From: Auanema rhodensis
Lineage: Eukaryota; Nematoda; Chromadorea; Rhabditida; Rhabditidae
DNA length: 64,000 bases
Assembly: GCA_964057225.1 (NCBI GenBank)
Contig: OZ059895.1
Coordinates: 13,268,001-13,332,000 of the forward strand
Direction: 5' to 3'
Shown: positions 33,201 to 40,524 of the stretch, in pieces
Layout: every line of letters begins with the position of its first letter
Numbering within the stretch: the stretch's first letter is position 1
The notes under the pieces: generated by a model
Told to the model about the DNA's origin: nothing
Database searches by the model: none
The model's input: only the letters and a program-made list of their open reading frames with translations
Translations under genes and position numbers: made by a program

Positions 33201-34540
33201 TTTGCCAGAAAAGTACGCTATATTATACTCGAGAAAGCACAATTCAATACAAAACTCGATATTCCTGTTATGGAACAGGATCTTGTAATCACACTTGTGA
33301 AGCTATAAATCCTATTGGACAATTACAAGAATTTGATAAAGAAGAAGGACCAACACAAGTTGGTTGTGCTAGGCGATGTGGCTCTCTTTTCTGCGGATGT
33401 TGGTCTCTAGAAGACGGTTGCTCATTCTATCAAACTGAATTTAAACCAATCAATGAAATAGTTTATGAAATAGTAGAATGTGATTCTTGGGAAATGAATA
33501 TACCATTAGAGGTAAAGTATGATCTATTTAAACACAAAGCCAATATTAATATTCTTTTAAAACCATACGACACTGTTAATTTTCCAAACTTTAATATAAG
33601 CTCAATCTCCCATATTGTACCACCAACCCGATATTTAAACACCAAATATGCATTATCAACCATAAACAGTTATTACATGGAACCTCATACTATGAGTGAA
33701 GTAGCATGCAAAACCAAAGATCAAACTACAAATGAATTTAACTCTTGTAAAATACTGAAGTTATGTAACTGTAAAATATCAAAAAGGGAAGAGCTAACAT
33801 GTACCTGTCCATCTGATAATATTTTCAATCAGGCAAACTTATTACCAATGAACACCAAGAACACCCTAATTACCATGAAAGAAAACAAATTAACACTTAT
33901 TCCTCAAACTGATGAATCAACTGTTGTTCTTCAACTACAAGGGAATGTGTCGTCTCGTACCTTCCTGTACGACTTTCCTTGTCGACCGGAATTTAAAAAA
34001 CTTTCCGGGTGTCACAGCTGTAGAAGAACGGCTGTTGCCGAGTTTATGTGTATATCACAAAAGGATTCTTGGATCACAATGCAATGTAGTGAGAACATAT
34101 ACATGATTGAATGCGCCCCACACATGCCACTTACTGCTGTGGAATATTACTCAGAACATTCTGAAATCTATGAAGAATGCTTCGTAACATGTGCTAATGA
34201 AAAACACCGCGTGATCATACAAGGAACATTACAATGGGATAGTAAAATCCCAGATGTTGAAAAAACAATCATCAACATTGTGACAAATGCTAACACCTGG
34301 AGAAACATTTTGGATGTAATTAAAACAAATTGGGCATTATCATTATGCTTCCTCCTGATAACTGTTTTTATACCAGTATTATCTTATATAATAGGAGTAC
34401 AAGCAATAATTGTAATCATCATAATCATACAAAAATTAATCGTTCAGATGATAAAAATTGTAATGATCATTACATCATTACTGAGAAAAATGCTCAGGAA
34501 TCCTAGACACAGAGCTGAGTCTAGCACAAATAAAAATTAA
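30236..34540 (+). CDS. Element 2 Pol downstream part (RNase H end, integrase) fused to phlebovirus Gc-like envelope
   Basis: Continues the pol frame after the break; the coding frame is open from about 30188, and ATG 30236 is only the first internal Met. Integrase has an HHCC finger (HLHREC to CTIC) and D331, D390, E443, followed by a BEL-type GKWKLGRI domain. After a low-complexity linker come a membrane segment near 805-830 and a signal-like segment near 905-925. A Cys-rich ectodomain follows, with a GCARRCGSLFCGCW cluster at about 1044-1062 that resembles the fusion-loop region of bunyaviral class II Gc proteins. The C-terminal membrane anchor is near 1366-1400. Pol and envelope are in one frame, so cleavage or splicing must separate them. 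The envelope assignment is from the Cys pattern and layout. Confidence 0.85.
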   Translation: MLADNITSTTNHLKTVHVASDSKVALHWIANHQKTLPPYVGCRVDNVRKYIDKLKENNIKIKLFHVNGDYNPADIGSRGACLQELSDSMWIKGPQWLTQTKSHIEEIEYEPIWNITTLIDTVEQQQITQIPVEDIFKLRSNNYTLLKTIVKLSKFLRHWIIKVHPTAITRLNKVMQLDENWQTTANDIEIITKLLISKAQQHVTIDLLTKKHEGFVFFLDEEIIRVRSRLNNSELPFETQNPIYLPRDSPYTEHIIMHLHRECMHQGRDFVLTLLRQKYFLNKPSSIVRSVLKTCTICNRYNALPFGTSLMPALPKDRVILTKPFMSTGCDLLGPITIKDGKKIFICLFTCLAIRAIHLEIVFDQSTKAFLNAFERFIGRRGIPEIIRSDNGGNFLLSAKVIEFYTENHESKNEKTLTNYLAEKNIKWYFNTPQAPWKGGTWERLVGLTKLALYKTIGNRLMSIDDIHTVIVKIETILNTRPLTHPNPSNLNILPIRPCDFLNRSIRFTLSSNVSNTRIYDKTINSRTIQTIEQAIEAIELSNDVTQLFWKKFYSEYLLYLRDIYKHNRKQPATNAKKPQEGEVIIIQNEDSSRGKWKLGRIIELIKSADGEVRSAKLITGTGLITTRSLNHIYPLEVRNAEAAPFASEPHSMRYNKKYQVNPFLITGTVTQKGNRVENIEIIENTQESEQSNNVIPLEIYTPNINIINDAGDENDANNTNLEQEEDQTNEITLQTENESKPSNLNRWFRTKTQGSQAAVRSYFKKNKIKTNVPKVALLGIIPTIEATCQSSELLTAEVLYFPQCNPLTTLITFFIPIILLFTILAICKRVLKAHKNDQYWYKFLNDNWQTIQTEVRSGKPNSKILTSSDDVAVQKENTVATKFDNVTPKWKNDIPETIKIPNYMRTSSFTSLQLSIALMVLLITVESCSNSHIKHSINIICINRTNCYQEYDNEINFNKGIRDACLEFIYQNKSIGKIEITKKPTEYICQKSTLYYTRESTIQYKTRYSCYGTGSCNHTCEAINPIGQLQEFDKEEGPTQVGCARRCGSLFCGCWSLEDGCSFYQTEFKPINEIVYEIVECDSWEMNIPLEVKYDLFKHKANINILLKPYDTVNFPNFNISSISHIVPPTRYLNTKYALSTINSYYMEPHTMSEVACKTKDQTTNEFNSCKILKLCNCKISKREELTCTCPSDNIFNQANLLPMNTKNTLITMKENKLTLIPQTDESTVVLQLQGNVSSRTFLYDFPCRPEFKKLSGCHSCRRTAVAEFMCISQKDSWITMQCSENIYMIECAPHMPLTAVEYYSEHSEIYEECFVTCANEKHRVIIQGTLQWDSKIPDVEKTIINIVTNANTWRNILDVIKTNWALSLCFLLITVFIPVLSYIIGVQAIIVIIIIIQKLIVQMIKIVMIITSLLRKMLRNPRHRAESSTNKN

Positions 34541-34668
34541 AACACTAATCTTACTGTAGTAATAAAAAAAAAAAAAAAAAAAAAAAACTTTATTAATTAG
34601 CTATAAGAACAGTTTAAAAACACAAAAAAAAAAAAAAAAAAAACAAAAACAAAAACAAAACAAAAACA
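34541..34668 (+). repeat. Poly(A)-rich stretches after the envelope frame
   Basis: Two long A runs (about 34562-34587 and 34624-34643) separated by 35 bp, on the 3' side of the minus-strand mini-gene. On the minus strand they read as T runs. No coding content. Confidence 0.7.
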
Positions 34669-35094
34669 CTATATACTTGAAATATCTGGATACCCCTCAC
34701 CATCATCGTCTGACATCTACAACAATACTTACATTCACAGTTAAAATATATAAGCTTACCTCCTCACGTTCGTGGTGGCGGGGGTTCTTTGCCCTGCAGA
34801 ATCTGCAGTTGGGAGGTAACGGCATCCTCGAGAACATGTAGATGAGCTGCTCCCGAGTTGGCTCGACTCCATCCTCCGGATAAAGCTCATCGTCTGTCAT
34901 CTGCAACAATACTGAGATAAAATAAAATAAACAAATAAATAAATAAATTAAATTAAATTAAAAAAAAATAATAAGCTTACCGGGCCCTCCCGTATGCGAT
35001 GAGTATCTTGCGCCTTGCATCGTTCGCATAGTTCATATGGACCGAGCTCGTCTTCTCCAATCTCCTCTTCAACCTGATACTGTAATTGTGACAT
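34669..35094 (-). CDS. Antisense three-exon mini-gene in element 2, acidic protein with CxxC motifs
   Basis: On the minus strand three in-phase exons are framed by good splice sites: 35094-34981 (38 codons), 34900-34760 (47 codons), 34716-34669 (15 codons plus TAG). Introns are 80 bp and 43 bp. Both donors read GTAAGCTTAT, and all three exons start directly with ATG after a shared TATTGTTG(C/T)AG-like acceptor (TAATTGTTGCAG before the first). The predicted 100-aa product is acidic and has CERCKAQDTH and CRFCRAKNPRHH, possible small zinc-binding sites. I do not recognise the family. An additional upstream exon is likely because the first listed exon follows an acceptor. The 43-bp intron is very short. 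Confidence 0.5.
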
Positions 35095-35499
35095 CTGCAA
35101 CAATTACAACTATAAAAATAAAAAAAAAAAAAATAAAAAATAAAAAATAAAAATAAAGTCAAGAGGGAAGTACAAAAACTTCACGAATACAATAAAAATT
35201 AAATTACTAATCACACGTAGTACAATAGTAAAAAATATAAACAAAGCAAAAATAGGTCATAAAATAATATAAACAAAAGAAAATCACTACATATAGAAAC
35301 AAATGCAACAGTTATAAACAAACAAATCTTTTTATCAAGATCTTCAATCTTTGATAACATCAAGTTTATTTATCCGAATAATATACATAAAAAGTAATCC
35401 TTTGTACAGGCTTTTTTATACATTGTATCCGTAAACACATACTATTCTACAATAAACTAAGGGACGTTTATCATAGGTCAACCCACAGATGCGAACAAA

Positions 35500-35507
35500 T
35501 ATATAAA
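35500..35507 (+). promoter_or_regulatory. TATA-like box upstream of the zinc-knuckle ORF
   Basis: TATATAAA lies 33-35 nt before a TTCAGTG initiator-like site (A at 35535), itself only 7 nt before the ATG at 35542. The spacing suits a Pol II core promoter, but the implied 5' UTR would be very short. Confidence 0.35.
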
Positions 35508-35541
35508 GAGGGAAACCATTGTTTTTCTCAATTCAGTGCTA

Positions 35542-36003
35542 ATGGATGAAATAACGTCCAATTTAAGTGAGAACACTTCCTTTGAGGAAGATCTCAAAAA
35601 TTATTCTCATCTACCCAACACCACTGCCAACCTAAGGCAGCTAATGGTTCTAGAGAAGAGGTTTTATGATAACCTCGCCAGCGCTGTCAACCACATTTCC
35701 GCGCGCCTGGATAACATCAACAACACACTGAATCTAAAGCTCGATAATTTAGCTGTTCAGACGGCTCCTAAAGCCTCCTGCATATTCTGCAACAAGCCTA
35801 CAGCTGATGGCCATCGTACAGCTGCTTGTCCGATTTACCCCTCGTCCCCAGAGCGTACCATACGCTTACACGAATTGGGACTATGCATAAAATGTTTGAA
35901 CCCAAAACATTCAGCAATGTGCGAAGTATCCTGCTATAAGTGCAAGGCCGATACTCACCATGGGGTGGTCTGTGGTGACGTCAAACGCAAAAGATATACA
36001 TAA
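35542..36003 (+). CDS. Element 2 accessory zinc-knuckle protein
   Basis: 153 codons from ATG 35542, ending 9 bp before the 3' LTR. The first half is helical. The second half has three Cys/His clusters (CIFCNKPTADGH, CIKCLNPKH, CYKCKADTHH) laid out like the triple knuckles of BEL/Pao gag proteins. It is a second, separate and diverged copy of that module within the same element, since gag itself carries its own. It could be a nucleic-acid chaperone, a regulator, or a piece of another BEL gag captured by recombination. Confidence 0.7.
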   Translation: MDEITSNLSENTSFEEDLKNYSHLPNTTANLRQLMVLEKRFYDNLASAVNHISARLDNINNTLNLKLDNLAVQTAPKASCIFCNKPTADGHRTAACPIYPSSPERTIRLHELGLCIKCLNPKHSAMCEVSCYKCKADTHHGVVCGDVKRKRYT

Positions 36004-36012
36004 TGCCGGGAA

Positions 36013-36342
36013 TGTCACGGTCAACGTGAAAATACGAACTTTATTGTGTTAACGTTTTGTTGTATTTTTTGTATTAACTCCACCCCCTTTAACCATCTGG
36101 TGCCTCCCTATAAAAGGGAGAACCAAATGGTTAAAATTTTTATGTCTCACCAATTTTGTTTTGATTTTAGGAATTTCTTGGAAATTCGTAAATCAATCCA
36201 CTTGTTCAATTTACTGTTGTTGCATTTTGTTGAATAAACCTTTCTTCATTTAACTTGTCTTAACGCATAATACCGCACTCATACGAACCGACTCCATACT
36301 TGGACTGATACTTGGAGGTAATAGTCCAGTTGTCAAACGACA
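36013..36342 (+). repeat. Element 2 3' LTR
   Basis: 330 bp, same sequence as the 5' LTR by reading, AATAAACCTTTCT at 36233-36245, followed by the GGGCC target duplicate. Confidence 0.92.
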
Positions 36343-36723
36343 GGGCCCGGTTAGTACTTGGATCGGAGACGGCTTGGGAATCCCGGGTGCCGTAAGCTTT
36401 TCAATTTTTTTTAACGATCATACCACGTTGAAAGTACGCAATGCAGCTGATTTTCAATTTTATCTCTTCCGTAACAAATGTTTTTAATTTTCTAGCAGTT
36501 TTACTTAGATAGCTCAACCCAAGGCATCAAAATATCTTCAATCTTATTTCTATATTACAGTTATAAACCAGTAGTTTATGAACCTTCATCTTAACTTTAC
36601 TGTTTCTATCTATTTCCTATTGAAACAAACATTGTTTTAACACTATACAACTGTGAAACCTTTTTTAATTTATTGTATTTGGAGCTCATAAGATTTGATA
36701 TCATCGAAGAATTTAGATGTAAC
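36343..36723 (+). repeat. 5S rDNA unit fragment between element 2 and element X copy 1
   Basis: Holds the 3' part of the split 5S gene, its T run, the 24-nt 5S echo and spacer up to GATGTAAC, where X is inserted. It carries the variant ATCGAAGAATT (consensus ATCGAGGAATT), also present left of X copy 3. Confidence 0.92.
36348..36397 (+). pseudogene. 3' part of the 5S rRNA gene split by element 2
   Basis: Completes positions 69-118 of the gene whose 5' part is at 26063-26130; GGGCC at 36343-36347 is the target duplicate. Confidence 0.92.
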
Positions 36724-37136
36724 TGTTCCATACGTGTCCTATAAGTAGAGCGATTGACAACGTCAATCGCTTATAAAACGGAACATTATAAAAACAAATA
36801 GCTGACGCTACATTTGAGAAACAGGAATTCAATGCAATAAAGAACGAACACTTTTTCATATTAAGTTTAATCAAAGAAAGCCCAATTCAAGCGGAACCAA
36901 GTTCCGCGGACCTGATATAACGACTTTTTATGCTCGTAAGGAAAACTATATAAGTTTTCCTTACGAGTCCTTTGGGCTGCGACTAGGAATCATTATGTAA
37001 CTTTTATTATTGTAATTTGTATACTTTATCATGAATAAACCTTTCTCTCTATACTCTTTATCATTTATATTTGGAAGAAAAGAAAGTAATTCCATGTGGT
37101 TACCCAGCCGGAACCCTGGGGAACCACCATGGAACG
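36724..37136 (+). repeat. Element X copy 1 5' LTR
   Basis: 413 bp. It contains two perfect hairpins: GCGATTGAC/GTCAATCGC (36750-36770) and a 15-bp stem CTCGTAAGGAAAACT with ATATA loop (36933-36967). AATAAACCTTTCT lies at 37034-37046. Confidence 0.88.
36933..36967 (+). promoter_or_regulatory. Perfect 15-bp hairpin in element X LTR
   Basis: CTCGTAAGGAAAACT, 5-nt loop ATATA, then its exact reverse complement. Present in every X LTR; the loop reads ATATG in the copy 1 3' LTR and is inverted in copy 2. Upstream of the AATAAA, so likely in the U3 or R part of the RNA. Confidence 0.8.
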
Positions 37137-37152
37137 TGGAGGTTCCGCCGAG
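37137..37152 (+). promoter_or_regulatory. Element X copy 1 primer binding site candidate
   Basis: TGGAGGTTCC directly follows the LTR, the same ten bases as after the element 1 LTR; the two then diverge (GCCGAG versus ACCTCG). Confidence 0.65.
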
Positions 37153-38519
37153 ATTCGTCTATAACCGACGAATCTCTAAGAACCATATTTCGCTACATAA
37201 ATTTAATTTTGTTGTCTTTCATACATCTAATTAAAGAATTATATTTCGATTATGCTATATGAATTTAATTTGAAATCTTTCTCTTCTTTATTTCATTCAT
37301 TCAAAAAAACTTTATTTTGATTTTGATTCATAAATTAATACTGAAATCTTATATACATTTATTTAAAAAGATATATTTTGAAACAACTTAATTTTGAAAT
37401 TTTATATTCATTCATTTAAAAGAAACATTTCGATTTTTATCCATATTCTAAGATCTTTCATTCATTTTTGAGGAAAAACTTTGTTTATAACTATCATAAA
37501 TTAATTTGAAATTCTTTTATATTTATTCATTCAAAGAAAGGTATTTCGATATTTTTTTTTCTGTCAATCTTTTCTTTTTCTGTTTTTTTAATCAAAATCT
37601 ATTCTATCTCTCATAAAATTTTGTTATAAAGTTTCAAACAATTTTTGAATCAAAAATGAATTAATTTCTTTCATGAATCATCAAAAAATTCATTGTTTTA
37701 TATATATTAAAATTCATTAATTTCTATTCTATCCTTTAAAATGTATTACTCATTTATATATATATATATATTTATGTACAAAACTATTCTATACTAGTAC
37801 TATATTCCTACTATATTCCTACTATATTCCTATTTTATTTTTCTTTTATCTTCTTTTAAATTTTATCTTTTTCCCTCTCTTATTACTATTATTTTTTTTC
37901 TTCTTCCTAATATAACCCAGAAAACAGCCAAATAATTTTGAAATTTTTTATCTGAATCCCGAACCTAAGATTTACAATTTTGCATTTTGATCCTAAAAGT
38001 AGCCCGTGAGAAGCAATACCAGACTGTCTCGAGAACTGAGCGGAGGCAACCACTATTTTTGATATAAGACGTACGCATTCCTGATTTTGAAGATCCCTTT
38101 ACAGAATTAGTCGAGAATGAAAGTGTTAGAGTGGTCTCACCATGAAAAATCAGGGGAGCAGAATTTCGTTAAGGGAGCGATTTCTGTAATTTTTCATAGG
38201 CAAGAGAAGTCTGGGAAAGTGAATGTTCGAGGCCTGAGCACCTAATCTTGTCGAAAGACTGAAAGGGAATACTGCTTAGATCACCGTCGTATATTTCACG
38301 CCTATTCGAGAGATGGGAACTTGATCCTAGAAAGGGCGCACCGGTCACAGGCCCGTGTATGTACCCGATTGAGCAATTCTCCGTTAGAAGATTCGCTGCA
38401 GGCTGGCCCCCTAGCAAGCGTCACGCATACAACCCCATATTGCCTCTCACGTTGTATATATATTTTTATAAGTTTCGCATCGTTGGTATAATAATTTCCT
38501 TTCCAGGAAAACCAACAAG
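37153..38519 (+). other. Element X copy 1 leader
   Basis: About 1.4 kb, very AT-rich, with no convincing gene. It opens with a hairpin GATTCGTC/GACGAATC (about 37151-37174) and holds degenerate ATTCATTCAAAA repeats spaced roughly 60-90 bp apart (37290-37550), an (AT)n tract near 37755, and triplicated CTATATTCCTA near 37800. It ends in TTTCCTTTCCAG, a good splice acceptor 11 bp before the ATG at 38520, so the downstream frame may be expressed from a spliced RNA. Confidence 0.6.
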
Positions 38520-38588
38520 ATGACGGACTCGAAGAGTAAAAATCCTCCGCAGGATAAAACAAATCCACAGAGCGCAGCCCCCCGGTAA
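38520..38588 (+). CDS. Element X copy 1 short ORF, possible gag start
   Basis: 22 codons from ATG 38520, the first ATG after the splice-acceptor-like site. Lys/Pro/Gln-rich (MTDSKSKNPPQDK...). It runs into TAA in a C6GG tract, while a similar basic, Pro-rich frame continues in another phase (38584-38772). It is either the start of a broken gag-like gene or a true short peptide. Confidence 0.4.
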   Translation: MTDSKSKNPPQDKTNPQSAAPR

Positions 38589-38772
38589 TGATACGCACGT
38601 CGAGCCAGTACTCGAGCAGAATCAAAGAAAGAGAGGACCTCCAAATGTTTATGAGCCGGACACGAAGCGCCGACCTACTGCTGCAAAGAAACCACCCGCT
38701 ATACCGGGTACCCCCGCGAAAAAAAATAGGCACAACAGCTATCAAAACTTCTCGCCACGCTATTACTCTTAG
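38584..38772 (+). pseudogene. Element X copy 1 gag-like fragment, second frame
   Basis: About 62 codons with no ATG, rich in Lys, Pro and Arg (e.g. KRGPPNVYEPDTKRRP), ending in TAG at 38770. It looks like the frame-shifted continuation of the short ORF at 38520. An overlapping 123-codon frame at 38588-38959 seems less protein-like. Unidentified. Confidence 0.35.
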
Positions 38773-38940
38773 TAAAATTAAAACGTCTATTAACAAACAA
38801 ACTCCTAAACGCAATTCTAACGTTATCAAAAGCTCTAGCTATGTTTGCACAAATACTTCCCCTTGTAAAGATTATTCTCAAATATCATTTTCATACCCAA
38901 ATACTGCTATTCTTTCTTCTCCTCTTCCTCGAAATTCACC

Positions 38941-39258
38941 AAACTATCAGAGAAAATAGAAGAAAACGCAAGAAAAGAATTGTATGAGGAACGGAAGAAG
39001 GAGCCACCCACAATTAAGAAATGGAGTTCAGCACTTAAATTGGCATTGGGATTAGAAGATAATTCTCCTACAACGCCAGCAAAGCCTTATCATGTGCCGA
39101 TAAGGTATCACAGCACCATACCAGTAACAGAGCCGAAGAAGAGAGTTTCGAAGAGTCCGATCCCGGACCCAAACTTCGTGGCACCAACAGTACCAGTCAT
39201 CCATAAGAAAAGACCGTCAACAGTTATTGGGACTACAAGTAAGAAGCTAGAACAATAG
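38941..39258 (+). pseudogene. Element X copy 1 gag-like fragment, third piece
   Basis: About 105 codons, no ATG (first permissive start TTG 38980), same phase as 38584-38772 but separated by stops. Contains KKWSSALKLALGLED and a Pro/Lys-rich tail. It is preceded by a pyrimidine-rich tract and CTATCAG, so it may be an exon. The family is not recognised. Confidence 0.4.
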
Positions 39259-39623
39259 TAAAAATCCATAATTTCTATATAAAAATCACAAAAAGTATAA
39301 TACCATTTTCATAATTTTCATCTAAACTTGAACCTATATATGATTTTTTTTTCTCATTTAAGTAAGACATAAAATTCTACACAAATTATTGTACATTTTT
39401 ATTTTTTCACTCTCATAAAAATATTGTATCAATAACCAAAATTTCAAAATAAAATTATACATCATACTTGGAATCTTTCAAAAATCACTGCAAAGTTTTA
39501 ATCAACAATCTTCATCATTTTTTTTCACCTAACTGGTCAAAAAGGAGGCGACAAAAAGGAAGGAACAGACCGACCTAGTTTTAAAAAGGATAAAAAGGAC
39601 AGAAAACAGTAACAAAGATAACA
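39259..39623 (+). other. Element X copy 1 AT-rich intergenic stretch with inverted-repeat arm
   Basis: No gene. The 23-nt stretch at 39461-39483 (ATCATACTTGGAATC...) is the reverse complement, with one mismatch, of 40234-40256, so the 200-aa ORF lies between inverted arms. Confidence 0.6.
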
Positions 39624-40226
39624 ATGTCCACCCAACTCCCTGAAGCCGTCGAAATTCCCCTCATGATGGCCAAAAAGAGATGGCTTTCAATTCAACTATT
39701 AGTAAGAGAATTGAAGCAGCTAGGCGCCAATACCATCGCCAACCGCCCCAGGAAAGAGAAGATCCTGAAAGAGTTAGTTCAAGGACTAACAAGAGCGAAC
39801 ACCAGTACTGAAACGCTCAAAATCCTATGTTACCAATACGACAAGGATCAACTGTCGGAGGTTGACCACTGCATAGGACCATGGACCAACACAGCAGGAG
39901 TCATCCGAGATGCCATTGCTGAACTAAGGGACCAACTAGGTTATTCACCTAGTTGCGATTCACCAGAACAGCAGACACCAAACTGGATTATTGCTGAGAC
40001 CCATTCGGCCTATCAAGAATGGAGCCTGCAACATTGCAGCGAACTGCCATCCACAGAGGCAAGAAAAAGCATTTTAAATGCTCTACAAATATTTCTGGCA
40101 TCACCAGCAACCACCAAGGAAGAAATGGAAAGAAAAACGGATTTATGCAACAAGACTATGGATCTTCTCCACGACCTAGGATCATCACCATTACCAGAGA
40201 TACACCAGTATTATGAAGAATACTAA
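39624..40226 (+). CDS. Element X copy 1 orphan protein, 200 aa
   Basis: ATG at 39624 in good context (AACAATGTC), 200 codons, intact in all three copies. Predicted largely helical, no membrane segment, no zinc knuckle. Cys at CYQYDKDQ and HCIGPW are not arranged as a known finger. It could be a gag/nucleocapsid-like protein or a viral accessory or coat protein; I do not recognise it. Copy 2 differs by one residue (Ala to Gly in STEARKS). Confidence 0.65.
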   Translation: MSTQLPEAVEIPLMMAKKRWLSIQLLVRELKQLGANTIANRPRKEKILKELVQGLTRANTSTETLKILCYQYDKDQLSEVDHCIGPWTNTAGVIRDAIAELRDQLGYSPSCDSPEQQTPNWIIAETHSAYQEWSLQHCSELPSTEARKSILNALQIFLASPATTKEEMERKTDLCNKTMDLLHDLGSSPLPEIHQYYEEY

Positions 40227-40479
40227 AAAGAACTTTTGAAAGATTCCCAGTATGATATATGATATATTATTTTGTAATTACATTGTTTTCCTTTATTTTT
40301 TTCTCATAAAATTGTTCTGTATTATCAGTATTCTTTTATTTTTTTGAAACATTTCATACAACTTTCACATTTGCATGGAATTTCACTTTCTCGATGTAGC
40401 TGAGGTCAGCTACTTTTTCGATATTAGGCATGTTCCATACGTGTCCTATAAGTAGAGCGATTGACAACGTCGATTGCTT
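40222..40479 (+). repeat. Internal duplicate of the element 3' end plus first 49 bp of the LTR (copy 1)
   Basis: From ACTAAAAAG through TTTTGAAAGATTCCC to the LTR start TGTTCCATACG (40431) and its first hairpin, this closely matches 44977-45232, where the true 3' end and LTR lie. Differences are scattered substitutions and small indels. It includes an 8-bp palindrome GTAGCTGA/TCAGCTAC at 40396-40413. The viral ORF starts 46 bp after it ends. Confidence 0.88.
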
Positions 40480-40524
40480 TTCTCCTTCTACTAGATTGAC
40501 ACTTTATTGTGTCACCTGGTAGTT

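Larger units (their letters stand above)
26131..36342 (+). mobile_element. Element 2: full-length BEL/Pao LTR retroelement with phlebovirus-like envelope
   Basis: Bounded by 330-bp LTRs (TGTCACGG...AACGACA, canonical TG/CA ends) with a perfect 5-bp target duplication GGGCC (26126-26130 and 36343-36347). Gag has BEL-type triple zinc knuckles; RT, RNase H, integrase and the domain after integrase are BEL/Pao in type. An envelope-like region is fused downstream, then a minus-strand spliced mini-gene and an extra zinc-knuckle ORF. The pol frame is broken once, so this copy is probably not autonomous unless the break is an assembly error. Confidence 0.93.

Noticed and set aside
38302..38829. 175-codon minus-strand frame in element X (also 52911-53438, 56664-57191)
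   Set aside because: Antisense to the gag-like region, low-complexity composition, no start context; treated as a shadow, though it is intact in all copies because the copies are nearly identical.
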